DNA of 64,000 nt from Mycobacterium cookii (GCF_010727945.1 NZ_AP022569.1:3286001-3350000), one strand, 5' to 3'. Shown: positions 53,861 through 61,786, numbered from the stretch's first letter. The notes: generated by a model from the sequence alone, not told the origin. Numbers and translations: made by a program.

Positions 53861-54271
53861 TCAGTCGGCCGCTACGCCGTAGTGTTCGCCGAGCCCGTCC
53901 AGCACGGCCTTCTTCGCGGCGTCGAGCTCGTGGGCCTGCGCGACCACCGCCAAGATTTCGCGTTGCTTGGCGACCAGAAACTTCTGGAACTCGCGCGCAC
54001 CGACCGCGGTGTCGATGCCCAAAGCCGCCTGATTGCTTACCGCGCCGTCGATCTCGGCGGCGATCGCGTCCAGGCGTCGGACGCCCTCAACGGTCGCCGC
54101 GTGCGCGCTGGCAAGTGCCCCGGTGAGGATGCGGTCGGCGTCGGCCGCCGCTGCGTGACGGGCGGACAGCGCGGTCTGCCGATCCCCTATCGCGTCGATC
54201 GACAACCCGCCCTGCCCCGTCATGGGTTGACCGTACTCACCGGGTTCGCGCTCGCCAACCATCACCGTCAC
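53861..54271 (-). CDS. DUF4226-like protein (Rv3898c-like)
   Basis: The 136-residue helical protein has GTG at 54271 overlapping the stop of the NlpC/P60 gene (GTGA); ATGs at 54262 and 54223 are alternatives. It shares [20 protein letters not shown] with the larger DUF4226-like protein encoded downstream, so the two are tandem paralogues, one minimal and one extended. Function unknown; an ESX-2 accessory or substrate by context. Confidence 0.72.
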   Translation of the reverse strand: MTVMVGEREPGEYGQPMTGQGGLSIDAIGDRQTALSARHAAAADADRILTGALASAHAATVEGVRRLDAIAAEIDGAVSNQAALGIDTAVGAREFQKFLVAKQREILAVVAQAHELDAAKKAVLDGLGEHYGVAAD

Positions 54272-55074
54272 CCCAGCGGGCGCCGGATCTGCACGCCGGC
54301 ACCCAGCGGGCTGATCCGCACCGTCGCACCGGAATGCGGCGCTTCGACAACGAGGTTGTGACCGATGGCCAACTGCACATGCCCCGCGCTGGGAAAGACC
54401 AGATCACCGGGTCGGACCTGCGACCGTGGGACCGGGACACCGTCGTAGATCTGCTGATATGTGGTGCGGTCCAAATGAATTCCCGCGCGAGCGTACGACC
54501 ACTGGGTCAGCCCGGAACAGTCGAACTGGTCCGGTCCGGTGGCCCCCCACACGTAGGGCCGGCCCAGCCGGGACAACGCGGCGCGCACGGCGATGCCGGC
54601 GCGGCTGCCCGGCATCGCATGGCCGAACATGCGATAGCTCACCGGATGCCACCGCGAGCGGTGCCGTCGGGCTTTGCGGCGGGCGGCCAGCACGTGCGCC
54701 TGCTGCGCGTGCAATCGCGCGACCCGGCGGCGGATCGCTTCGCGCTGCGCGATCGGATTGTCCGCGATCGCCGTGTCGGCGCGGGCCTCGTCGAGAACGC
54801 TCTTCGTCAGCGCGTGCGCGACGGCGTGGTCGCGCCGCGCCTCGGCGATGGTGGCCGTGATAGTGCCATCGGTCGCCGCCGCGGAGTGTAGAGCATCCCG
54901 GCTGCGGTCGACCATCGATTTATAAAGCTGCTGTCCCCCAGCACTATTGAGTGCTGCGGACCGCTGCAGTAGCGCGTCGTATCGCGGCGGGGGCGCATCC
55001 AGCGCCACGTCTGCGGGGCTGCCGGCGAACAGCTGGTGGGCGCGGCTCAGCGCCGCCACGTCACTTCCGCTCAC
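54268..55074 (-). CDS. NlpC/P60 (C40) peptidase with helical N-terminus (Rv3896c-like)
   Basis: The GTG at 55074 overlaps the stop of the regulator gene (GTGA) and gives 268 residues. Residues 1-135 are helical with no signal peptide. The C40 domain follows with Cys186 ([12 protein letters not shown]), His232 ([10 protein letters not shown]) and a third polar residue probably His247 (VVEAPHSG). Such enzymes cut peptidoglycan stem peptides. Lack of a Sec signal and the helical N-terminus suggest export through ESX-2, perhaps to open the wall for the secretion machine. Confidence 0.87.
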   Translation of the reverse strand: MSGSDVAALSRAHQLFAGSPADVALDAPPPRYDALLQRSAALNSAGGQQLYKSMVDRSRDALHSAAATDGTITATIAEARRDHAVAHALTKSVLDEARADTAIADNPIAQREAIRRRVARLHAQQAHVLAARRKARRHRSRWHPVSYRMFGHAMPGSRAGIAVRAALSRLGRPYVWGATGPDQFDCSGLTQWSYARAGIHLDRTTYQQIYDGVPVPRSQVRPGDLVFPSAGHVQLAIGHNLVVEAPHSGATVRISPLGAGVQIRRPLG

Positions 55075-55829
55075 TGTTGTTCTCCATCGGTCTGGTCGAC
55101 GCGGTCGGCGAACGCCCGCACGCGGGGGAGGGCTCCCGGCGGGATGACGCCGGTGTTGCGGATGTCCCACATCTCCGCGACGGTCACCCCGAGCAAGGCA
55201 GCGATCACGGGTTCGGGTAGCGACGACTGTGCGCAGGCCTGATTGAAGCGAGCGCTCAGGCTCGTCGCCATGCGGTCCAGCAGCGCGCCGCGCGTTGCCT
55301 CCAGGGCTTCGAGCTGACGCATCAGCCGTGCTGCCGACGCCTCGTCCGCATTGATCGCCACCCGCCACGAGTTGGCGGCCAGCATCTCGACCTTCACGCA
55401 CTGACTGATCACGGAAAGAATATACGTCTCATATTCGTTTGATGTCTCCGCAGGCAGTCGGGCTATCAATGAGTTCAGCGCGTCGAGATGGACCTCGGCG
55501 TGCTCCTCGAACATGTGGGTGTCGGTGTGCCGGTCTACGACGATCGGCCCGGTAATCCGTGGCGGCGGCTCGGGTGCGGAGCCTGCGGTCAGGCGCTCGA
55601 GTTCGGCGGCGGCGTCTGCGGCGACCACCAGTCGCGAGTACGTGCCGGGCGGCAGGCCGAGCCCGTTTTCTACCTTCTGAACTGTGCCTTTGTGCGGTTT
55701 GCGGGCTCCGCGCTCCAAGTAGCTGAGTCCCATGACGCTGACGCCGGTCGCCGAGGCGAAGTCCGCCAGGGACCAGTCGCGCGACTCACGCAATTCGCGG
55801 ATCACCGCGCCGGCCGATTCACGGCTCAC
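55071..55829 (-). CDS. XRE-family helix-turn-helix regulator
   Basis: The GTG at 55829 gives 252 residues; a TTG at 55877 is less likely. The HTH is at about residues 6-60 (VIRELRESRDWSLADFASAT, GVSVMGLSYLERG, then KPHKGTVQKVENGLGLPPGT). The C-terminal region is helical and of unknown fold. It is the first gene of the minus-strand ESX-2 locus and its stop overlaps the NlpC/P60 start, so it probably regulates its own operon. It is divergent from the WhiB-like gene. Confidence 0.85.
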   Translation of the reverse strand: MSRESAGAVIRELRESRDWSLADFASATGVSVMGLSYLERGARKPHKGTVQKVENGLGLPPGTYSRLVVAADAAAELERLTAGSAPEPPPRITGPIVVDRHTDTHMFEEHAEVHLDALNSLIARLPAETSNEYETYILSVISQCVKVEMLAANSWRVAINADEASAARLMRQLEALEATRGALLDRMATSLSARFNQACAQSSLPEPVIAALLGVTVAEMWDIRNTGVIPPGALPRVRAFADRVDQTDGEQQ

Positions 55830-55969
55830 CGCAGCGCTCCGGCCATATCCGGATAGTACACAGCCGTATCCGTTCAACTGCGTATATATGTTTTTGTATC
55901 GTTTCTCTTGCCAATCGGGCGGTCGTCTGTATACGATTCCGCATACGTTTTGATCTGAGGAGGCGCACC
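55830..55969. promoter_or_regulatory. AT-rich divergent promoter with repeated TAT(A/C)CG elements
   Basis: The 140-bp gap between the XRE and WhiB-like genes holds the palindrome TATCCGGATA (55846-55855), CCGTATCCG (about 55864-55872), CGTATATATG (about 55880-55890), TGTATCG, TGTATACG (55928-55935) and GCATACG (55941-55947). The shared core suggests several sites for one regulator, most simply the XRE protein. The region is much more AT-rich than its surroundings. Confidence 0.6.
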
Positions 55970-56377
55970 ATGGGGCACCCGTGCTCTGTCAACCCGGAAT
56001 TGTGGTTCGGCTACGCCGACGACGACGGCGGCGACGGCGCTGCCAAGGCACGTGCATACGAGCAGTCCGCCACCGAGGCGCGGCTGCAGTGCCTGCGACG
56101 TTGCCCGCTGGCGCAACAGCGGCTGTGCGCGCGGTACGCGGTGGAGAACCGCGAGGAATACGGCGTGTGGGCGGGAATCAAGCTGCCCGGCGGGCAGTAC
56201 CGCAAGCGCGAACAACTGGCCGCCGCCCATGACACGCTGCGCCGGATAGCCGCGGGGGAGATCAGCCCTCGGCAACTGCCGGACAACGCCGCCTTGCTGG
56301 CGCGCCGCGAAGGCGACGCCGCACCCGTGACCGCCACGGTGTTCCACCTGCCCGTACGCCCGCGGTCGGCCGCCTGA
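55970..56377 (+). CDS. WhiB-like Fe-S regulator with expanded cysteine spacing
   Basis: The 135-residue protein has GAGGAGGCGCACC before its ATG. Four cysteines are at 5, 41, 45 and 53, followed by the WhiB turn GVWAGI (65-70) and a basic C-terminal segment. Classical WhiB proteins have CxxC then x5 then C; here the spacing is Cx3C and x7, from three extra residues. WhiB proteins bind a [4Fe-4S] cluster, sense NO/O2 and contact the major sigma factor. Beside ESX-2, it recalls WhiB6, which controls ESX-1, but it does not look orthologous. Confidence 0.85.
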   Translation: MGHPCSVNPELWFGYADDDGGDGAAKARAYEQSATEARLQCLRRCPLAQQRLCARYAVENREEYGVWAGIKLPGGQYRKREQLAAAHDTLRRIAAGEISPRQLPDNAALLARREGDAAPVTATVFHLPVRPRSAA

Positions 56378-56442
56378 CTCTTGCCGGTGGGTTGAATCAC
56401 CCGACACCGGGTAATAACGAGGTCAACCGAAAGGGAGGCCGC

Positions 56443-57825
56443 GTGACTTTCGACCTGACGCCGACGGCTGCACAGCACGACCTTGCCCGGCGCGCCCACG
56501 AGTTCGCCGAGTCGATGATCCGGCCGGTGGCACTGGACTTCGACCAGAAGCAAGAGTTCCCGTGGCCGGTGCTCGAGGAGGCCGCCCAGCGCGGCTTCTA
56601 CAGCCCGCTGTTCTACCGCGATCTGATCGGCGATCCGACCGGGTTGTCGCTGCCGATGTTCATGGAAGAGCTGTTCTGGGGTTGCGCCGGAATCGGTTTG
56701 GCCATCGTGATGCCGGCGCTGGCGCTGTCGGCGATCGGGCAGGCCGCGTCTCCCGAGCAGATGCTGGAGTGGGCGCCGCAATGCTTCGGGACTCCGGGTG
56801 ACCTCAAGCTCGCGGCGCTGGCCATCTCCGAGCCCGAGGGCGGCAGCGACGTCCGCAACCTGCGGACCACGGCCCGTCGCGACGGCAGCGACTGGGTCAT
56901 CGACGGCCACAAAATGTGGATCGGAAACGGCGGGATCGCCGACGTGCATGTGGTCAACGCCGTCGTCGACGAGGAGCTCGGGCACCGCGGGCAGGCGTTG
57001 TTCATCGTCCCGGGCGGCACCCCAGGGCTGGAGCTGGTGCGCAAGCTCGACAAACTCGGCTGCCGGGCCTCGCACACCGCCGAGCTCAAGTTCAACGGAG
57101 TCCGGGTTCCGGCGGAGAACTTGTTGGGCGGACAGGAGAAGCTCGAGCACAAACTCGAGAAGGCCCGCGAAGTAGTCGCCGGGGGAAAGCGTTCCGGCTC
57201 AGCCACATTGGGCACCTTCGAGCAGACCCGCCCGATGGTGGCCGCCCAGGCGATCGGCATCGCCCGCGCGGCGTTGGAATACGCCACCACCTATGCCACC
57301 CAGCGCGAGGCGTTCGGCGGGCCGATCATCGACAACCAGGGCATCGCGTTCCCGCTCGCCGAGATCGCCACTCAGATCGACGCGGCCCGGCTGCTGACCT
57401 GGCGGGCATCGTGGATGGCCGCGCAGGGGATCGCGTTCGAGCGCGGCGAAGGCTCGATGTCGAAGATGGCCGCCAGCGAGGTCGCGGTGCGCGCCACCGA
57501 GCGGGCCATTCAGACGCTCGGCGGCTGGGGCTACATCAACGACCACCCTGTGGAGAAGTGGTATCGAGATGCCAAGCTGTACACCATCTTTGAAGGTACC
57601 AGCGAGATCCAGCGCATCGTCATCGCCAGCGCGCTGGGTGCCAACGAAGGCGCTCCGCCGCTGCACGTCGAGCTCGAGCCGTCCGGTGGCCCGCTGAACC
57701 GGGTGTTCGGCCGCGGCACGCTGCTGCGCGGGCGGGTGGCCGACGCGGCACTTGCCGCCAAGGACCGGGTTCCCGCTCCGCTGATGCGGGTTGCTATGCA
57801 GGTGTTGCGGCCGCCGCGAAAATGA
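56443..57825 (+). CDS. Acyl-CoA dehydrogenase family protein
   Basis: The GTG at 56443 follows AAGGGAGG and gives 460 residues. The acyl-CoA dehydrogenase domains are clear: AISEPEGGSDVRNLRTTARR (FAD/substrate strand), GHKMWIGNGGIADV, YATQREAFGGPIIDNQGI, and the C-terminal IFEGTSEIQRIVIA, with the Glu at the catalytic-base position. A C-terminal extension of about 60 residues follows the fold. It oxidises an acyl-CoA with electrons to ETF; the chain-length class is not determinable by eye. Confidence 0.92.
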   Translation: MTFDLTPTAAQHDLARRAHEFAESMIRPVALDFDQKQEFPWPVLEEAAQRGFYSPLFYRDLIGDPTGLSLPMFMEELFWGCAGIGLAIVMPALALSAIGQAASPEQMLEWAPQCFGTPGDLKLAALAISEPEGGSDVRNLRTTARRDGSDWVIDGHKMWIGNGGIADVHVVNAVVDEELGHRGQALFIVPGGTPGLELVRKLDKLGCRASHTAELKFNGVRVPAENLLGGQEKLEHKLEKAREVVAGGKRSGSATLGTFEQTRPMVAAQAIGIARAALEYATTYATQREAFGGPIIDNQGIAFPLAEIATQIDAARLLTWRASWMAAQGIAFERGEGSMSKMAASEVAVRATERAIQTLGGWGYINDHPVEKWYRDAKLYTIFEGTSEIQRIVIASALGANEGAPPLHVELEPSGGPLNRVFGRGTLLRGRVADAALAAKDRVPAPLMRVAMQVLRPPRK

Positions 57826-57831
57826 GTAGTT

Positions 57832-57943
57832 ATGGCTACCGCCGACGACGATGACGCCGGTGAAACCGGCGTTGAGGAGTGGCGCAAATGGCTACCGCCG
57901 ACGACGATGACGCCGGTGAAACCGGCGTTGAGGAGTGGCGCAA
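57832..57943 (+). repeat. 56-bp tandem duplication with a 19-codon leader frame
   Basis: ATGGCTACCGCCGACGACGA begins both copies, at 57832 and 57888, and the full 56-bp units appear identical. Copy 2 encodes MATADDDDAGETGVEEWRK and stops with TGA overlapping the GNAT start (ATGA at 57944). Because 56 is not a multiple of 3, copy 1 instead reads past the junction into another frame. GTTGAGGAGTGGCGCAA, with GAGGAG, lies just before each following ATG. Confidence 0.85.
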
Positions 57944-58276
57944 ATGAGTACCGATAAAACCGGCGCTGAAGCGACCGTCACGGCCGAGGACGGTAAGTAC
58001 ACCATCGCCGTCGACGGCGAGACGGTCGGCCTGGCCGCCGTTGCCGACAGGGGTGAGCAGCGGGTTTTCTATCACACCGAGGTCGACGAACGCTTCGGCG
58101 GACGCGGGCTGGCCACCATCCTCATCCACGAGGCCTTGGAGGCCACCCGCGCCGATGGCAAGCGAGTCGTCGCGGTCTGCCCGACGGTGGCCGTGTTCAT
58201 CAAGAAGCACCCCGAGTTCCGCGACATCACCGATCCGGTCCGGCCGGACGTCCTGCAGTGGGTCGAGACGCTCTAG
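57944..58276 (+). CDS. Small GNAT-like acetyltransferase (YjdJ type)
   Basis: The ATG at 57944 gives 110 residues. It has the compact GNAT-like pattern: YTIAVDGETVGLAAVADR, then FYHTEVDERFGGRGLATILI (beta-bulge and RGxGxA-like acetyl-CoA loop), and VVAVCPTVAVFIKKHPEF. The acceptor substrate is unknown. It is preceded by a short coupled leader frame. The stop overlaps the convergent LLM gene by 4 bp. Confidence 0.85.
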   Translation: MSTDKTGAEATVTAEDGKYTIAVDGETVGLAAVADRGEQRVFYHTEVDERFGGRGLATILIHEALEATRADGKRVVAVCPTVAVFIKKHPEFRDITDPVRPDVLQWVETL

Positions 58277-59154
58277 TTCTGCCGATGGCTCAGCTCGGCG
58301 ACGAACCGGTCGATGAACTTGTCCACCGGCGCTGTACCCGCTTGCCGGATAACGAATTTCGTCAAGCCGGCCTCCAGATAGCCGTCGAGCTGGCGATGCA
58401 GCTGACCCCAGTCGGCGGCGATCAGCTCCGCGGGATCGACGTCTGGACGACGTTTGCGAACTGCCGCCGCCAACTCGTCGGGCAGGTCGCCGTCGCCGAC
58501 CGCCAACGAGATGCCGAAGTGATCGGGTTCGATTGCCCGGCCGGCTTCCTCGGCCGCCCGCTCGATCGCCTCGCGGCCCGCGCCTGCCTCGGCGGGCGTC
58601 AGAAAACTGCCCAGCCAACCGTCGGCCAGTGCACCGATCCGCCGAAACGCCGCCGGGGCCGAGCCGCCCAGCCAGATGTCCAGCGGGGGAGTGGGTCTCG
58701 GCATCACCGCCGCGGCGGTCACCGTGAAGTAGCGACCGTGGTAGCTCGCCGACTCGTCGACCAGCGCCGCACGCAGCACCCGCAGCGACTCGTCGAACAC
58801 CGCCGCGCGCTCGCCGTCGGGAACCGTGAACACCTCACGCTCGGCCGGAATCGCCGAGCGCAGCCCGAACACCGGCAGCACCCGCTTGGGTGCGACGGCG
58901 GCCAGCGATGCCAACTGCTTGGCCACCAGCACCGGATGGCGGCCCGGCAGCACGGCGACCGAGGTGCCGACCTTGAGGTGCTCGGTGCGGGCGAGCGCGT
59001 ACGCCATGCCGACGACCGGATCGATCGCGGGGGAGTAGACCAGTTCGGAGAACCACAGCGAGTCGACCCCGCTGCTCTCCAAGTGGTCGACGACGCCGGC
59101 CAGCTCGCCGGGTGGTGAGTTGAAGCCCAGGCTGATGCCGAAGCGAACCTTCAC
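58273..59154 (-). CDS. LLM-class (F420-dependent type) oxidoreductase
   Basis: The 293-residue protein starts MKVRFGISLGFNSPPGELAG. The luciferase-like barrel is supported by VDSLWFSELVYSP, HLKVGTSVAVLPGRHPVLVA, KRVLPVFGLRSAI and PPLDIWLGGSAPAAFRRIGA. The cofactor is most likely F420 by family habit. It is not closely similar to the LLM protein at 21111. Substrate unknown. Confidence 0.88.
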   Translation of the reverse strand: MKVRFGISLGFNSPPGELAGVVDHLESSGVDSLWFSELVYSPAIDPVVGMAYALARTEHLKVGTSVAVLPGRHPVLVAKQLASLAAVAPKRVLPVFGLRSAIPAEREVFTVPDGERAAVFDESLRVLRAALVDESASYHGRYFTVTAAAVMPRPTPPLDIWLGGSAPAAFRRIGALADGWLGSFLTPAEAGAGREAIERAAEEAGRAIEPDHFGISLAVGDGDLPDELAAAVRKRRPDVDPAELIAADWGQLHRQLDGYLEAGLTKFVIRQAGTAPVDKFIDRFVAELSHRQN

Positions 59155-59203
59155 TCGCGTCTCCCTCTACGTTGTCGTTCCTATCGCAACGTGCGCGTCT
59201 GAC

Positions 59204-59590
59204 TCAGCCTTCCCGGTGGCTCCACGTTCGTAGTTGTCCGGCGATTCCGTCGAGGTCGGACATCGCGCCGGTTGCGACCTGGATGACGAGGTTGAACCGG
59301 TCGTCTTCCGGACCGGTGATCCAGTGGTCATTGATGGCCAGAAACGTCCTGCAGGCAGTCCAGGCGAGTCGTTTGTTTCCGTCGATCAGGGCGTGATTAC
59401 GGGCGAGGGAGTGCAGCAACGCAGCGGCCTTACGGTGCAGATCCGGGTACGCGTCTTGCCCGAACACCGACGCCCGCGGCCTCGCCAGAGCTGATTCCAG
59501 CAAGCCATAGTCCCCGACTGCGACGTCGTCGCCGACGGCCGCCGCGCGGGCGATCTCGAGCAGGTCGTCGAGATCCAGATACTCGGTCAT
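59204..59590 (-). CDS. Doc-type (Fic-fold) toxin
   Basis: The 128-residue protein has the Doc/Fic motif at 66-74 (HALIDGNKR), consistent with HxFx(D/E)xNKR. Doc proteins phosphorylate elongation factor Tu and stop translation. The start overlaps the end of the antitoxin gene by 4 bp (ATGA), typical of toxin-antitoxin operons. The His, acidic and NKR residues are all kept, so activity is possible. Confidence 0.88.
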   Translation of the reverse strand: MTEYLDLDDLLEIARAAAVGDDVAVGDYGLLESALARPRASVFGQDAYPDLHRKAAALLHSLARNHALIDGNKRLAWTACRTFLAINDHWITGPEDDRFNLVIQVATGAMSDLDGIAGQLRTWSHREG

Positions 59591-59796
59591 GCGTCCTTGA
59601 GGCGCTCCAGAACCCGGGCCTCTTCACGCACCACGCGCTGCAGGGCGTCGGCGACTTTGGCGGTGTGCGCGCGGCGGGCGATGTACTCATCGATGGCCGA
59701 CAACGCGACGGCTTGCATCGACCGGCCCTCGTCGGCGGCTTGCCGGCGCAACGCTTCTGCCTGCTCGTCGCTGGGCCGCAGAGTCATTCCCATCAT
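59587..59796 (-). CDS. Ribbon-helix-helix antitoxin of the Doc pair
   Basis: Starts at 59796 or 59793 give 68-69 residues. The N-terminal MTLRPSDEQAEALRRQAADE and SMQAVALSAIDEYIARR form a ribbon-helix-helix DNA-binding unit. The charged C-terminal helix (VVREEARVLERLKDA) should neutralise the toxin. Direct repeats in front suggest autorepression. A longer frame from 59811 would cover the operator. Confidence 0.82.
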   Translation of the reverse strand: MMGMTLRPSDEQAEALRRQAADEGRSMQAVALSAIDEYIARRAHTAKVADALQRVVREEARVLERLKDA

Positions 59797-59802
59797 GCAA
59801 GA

Positions 59803-59821
59803 TGATACCAAAGTGATACCA
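59803..59821. promoter_or_regulatory. Direct-repeat operator of the toxin-antitoxin operon
   Basis: TGATACCA occurs at 59803-59810 and again at 59814-59821, 11 bp apart, immediately upstream of the antitoxin start; on the coding strand these are TGGTATCA repeats. One-turn spacing suits paired ribbon-helix-helix dimers. Confidence 0.6.
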
Positions 59822-59827
59822 CAGGCA

Positions 59828-60568
59828 CTATCCGGCGCCCTTGCCGTTGTCGACGCGGTAGACGGCGCCGTGCACGGCGGCCGCGGCGTCGCTGGCGAGA
59901 AACGCGATCACCTGCGCGACGTCGACGGGCTGCATCATGCCCCGGGGGGAGGCCGTGCGCAGAATCAGGTCGTAGTTCGGGTTGTCCGGCGGGCTGAACT
60001 GCTCGATCTGCGGGGTGAGCATGCCGCCCGGGCAGACCGCGTTGACCCGTAGGCGATCGGCGGTGTACTCGACGGCCAGCGCGCGAGTGAGGCCGACGAG
60101 CCCGTGCTTGGCCGCGCAATAGCCGGCCGAATACGCCTGGCCTTCGACGCCGGCGATCGAACTGACGTTGACGATGTTGCCGCCGCGCGCCAGCAGATGC
60201 GGCAGTGCGGCGCGGATCAGGGAGAACGGCCCGCTCAGGTTGACTGCGAGGTCTTGCGCCCAGTCGTCGTCGCTCATCGACTCGGTTCGGCGCATCTGGT
60301 GTCGGCCCGCGACGTTGACCAGGACGTCGAGCCCGCCGAAATCGCGGACACACTGCTCGACCGCGCCCCGGCAGGCTTGCGGCGACGAGACGTCGACCGA
60401 CGCGTACTCGCCACCGTCCACGTCGGAGAACACCTCGACCAGCCGTCCGGCGTCACGACCGATACCGAAAACCGTTGCGCCCTTGCGGGAGAACAGTCTG
60501 GCCGTTTCAGCCCCGAGGCCCGACGAAGCGCCGGTCACCAGTGCGACCTTGCCGTGCAATGCAGCCAT
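59828..60568 (-). CDS. Short-chain dehydrogenase/reductase
   Basis: The 246-residue classical SDR has cofactor motif VTGASSGLG (11-19), NVAG at 85-88, and catalytic Ser137, Tyr150 and Lys154 (YCAAK). Arg38 after the second strand suggests a preference for NADP(H). Substrate unknown. It is probably the last gene of the minus-strand set beginning with the ArsR gene, 12 bp after a small membrane protein. Confidence 0.9.
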   Translation of the reverse strand: MAALHGKVALVTGASSGLGAETARLFSRKGATVFGIGRDAGRLVEVFSDVDGGEYASVDVSSPQACRGAVEQCVRDFGGLDVLVNVAGRHQMRRTESMSDDDWAQDLAVNLSGPFSLIRAALPHLLARGGNIVNVSSIAGVEGQAYSAGYCAAKHGLVGLTRALAVEYTADRLRVNAVCPGGMLTPQIEQFSPPDNPNYDLILRTASPRGMMQPVDVAQVIAFLASDAAAAVHGAVYRVDNGKGAG

Positions 60569-60580
60569 GTGATCCGTTCT

Positions 60581-60805
60581 CTAGGTGCGCGCCCGCTCAA
60601 CGAGGGCCGCCGCGAGCGTGGCCATCGGGCTGCGCCGAACCCGGCGGGCCGTCAACGCCACTAGAAGGTCGAACGCCGCCCTGCTCAGCGCAATGCGGCT
60701 CGTTCGCTGTTTCCAGGTTGGCGGCGCCACGGCCTGGCGCCGGCCCATGTAATAGCCCAACCCGGCTGCCATCAACAGAGCGGCGACTCCGGCCAGGACC
60801 GTCAT
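60581..60805 (-). CDS. Small membrane protein with AAGLGYYMG motif (74 aa)
   Basis: The protein begins MTVLAGVAALLMAAGLGYYM, a membrane helix with a glycine/tyrosine end, followed by a basic cytosolic tail rich in Arg and Ala. A 34-bp segment of its gene recurs with two mismatches at 61718-61751, where a second, damaged copy lies. Function unknown; sited between the SDR and the thioredoxin remnant. Confidence 0.6.
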   Translation of the reverse strand: MTVLAGVAALLMAAGLGYYMGRRQAVAPPTWKQRTSRIALSRAAFDLLVALTARRVRRSPMATLAAALVERART

Positions 60806-60947
60806 GCTGATCAGCGTCGTCGATCACCATGACAACGCGGTCACACGCGAGACACACATCGGCCAATACCTGGTCGCTACCGGCGGCCGATCCTCACGAG
60901 GCGCGCTTGCTTTTTCCGGGGCGAGACGACCCATGGCGTCTGGCCGG

Positions 60948-61061
60948 TTACTGCTCGGCCAGGCCGTCGCCAGCGCGAGCCTCGAGCACGATTGCGTTGT
61001 CGTTGATCGCGGATTCGAAATCGGTTGCAGTGAAATTCTTTACGGATACCGTAGTGCTCTT
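60948..61061 (-). pseudogene. Thioredoxin N-terminal fragment, decayed
   Basis: Translation from 61058 reads STTVSVKNFTATDFESAIND, then NAIVL, the first two structural elements of thioredoxin (beta-1, alpha-1, start of beta-3). After that the expected VDFWAxWCGPC is replaced by EARAGDGLAEQ and a stop. The codon where ATG would be expected (61059-61061 on the minus strand) is AAG. Thus both the start and the redox active site are lost. It sits downstream of the AhpD-like gene. Confidence 0.65.
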
Positions 61062-61117
61062 CCGTCGACGATAAGTAAGTGACGGCGTGTCTGGTCTGAG
61101 TTGCCGCAATCGGGGTC

Positions 61118-61486
61118 CTATTGCGCGTCGCCAGCAGCGGCATCGGCGAATTCGCAGAATGCGGTGTAGGCACGGGCACCGTAGATGGTGGCGGGACCAC
61201 CGTGCATCAGAATGCTGACGCCGATGGCTTCGGCGGCCTCCTGCTTGGACGCGCCGGCGCGAGCCGCTCCGCGAGCATGCGATGCGATACATCCATCACA
61301 TCCGGCGACGACGCCGATGACCATCGCGATCAGCTCTTTGTATTTCTTGTCCATAGCGCCCGAAGCGAATGCGGCGTTGCTCATCTCCCCGAATCCCCGG
61401 TACACGTCAGGGATCATCTGCCGCAAGTCCCGGTGCTGTGGATTGAGGTCGTTGAGGACATCGTGGTAGTGGCCATGTGTAGTCAT
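61118..61486 (-). CDS. Carboxymuconolactone decarboxylase/AhpD-like protein
   Basis: The 122-residue all-helical protein has the CxxC-x3-H motif of AhpD-like proteins (Cys63, Cys66, His70 in AGCDGCIASHARGA), preceded by DKKYKELIAMVIGV. The two cysteines suggest thiol peroxidase or disulfide reductase activity. It stands in a cluster with an ArsR-type regulator and a thioredoxin remnant, which points to thiol or oxidant stress; the redox partner has apparently decayed here. Confidence 0.88.
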   Translation of the reverse strand: MTTHGHYHDVLNDLNPQHRDLRQMIPDVYRGFGEMSNAAFASGAMDKKYKELIAMVIGVVAGCDGCIASHARGAARAGASKQEAAEAIGVSILMHGGPATIYGARAYTAFCEFADAAAGDAQ

Positions 61487-61489
61487 GCT

Positions 61490-61747
61490 CTATACAATGG
61501 GTATACCCCAGCGGGTATTCCAGATCGGGCGCGATGCGCGAGGAGTAACTAGCACCACCGGTCTGTCCACCAAGCTCGACACCACGTTGGTATCGACTCG
61601 TTGTCGTCGCGCGCGCAGCACAATTCGGCGCCCAGGCTGTTGCGCGATGGTGCGGATGGCTTCAGGCACGGACCGGTCGGCGGCGGTAGCAATGACGGTG
61701 CAGCCGGCGCGGGCGTAGCCCATGTAATAGCCCATCCCGGCAGCCAT
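61490..61747 (-). pseudogene. Damaged paralogue of the AAGLGYYMG membrane protein fused to other sequence
   Basis: The minus strand has GTGACGGT followed directly by TGATGGCTGCC, whereas the intact paralogue at 60805 has 23 more bases between these parts; the loss shifts the frame. From ATG 61747 the frame still reads MAAGMGYYMGYARAG, then a soluble-looking sequence (TVIATAADRSVPEAIRTIAQ) ending at 61490. It may be translated as an 85-residue protein, but its membrane helix is truncated. Confidence 0.5.
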
Positions 61748-61786
61748 CAACCGTCACGGTGATCGGCATCGGCCAACACGGCCGGC

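Noticed and set aside
60804..61082. Plus-strand 92-codon frame
   Set aside because: Antisense to the thioredoxin remnant, with no ribosome-binding site or protein-like features.
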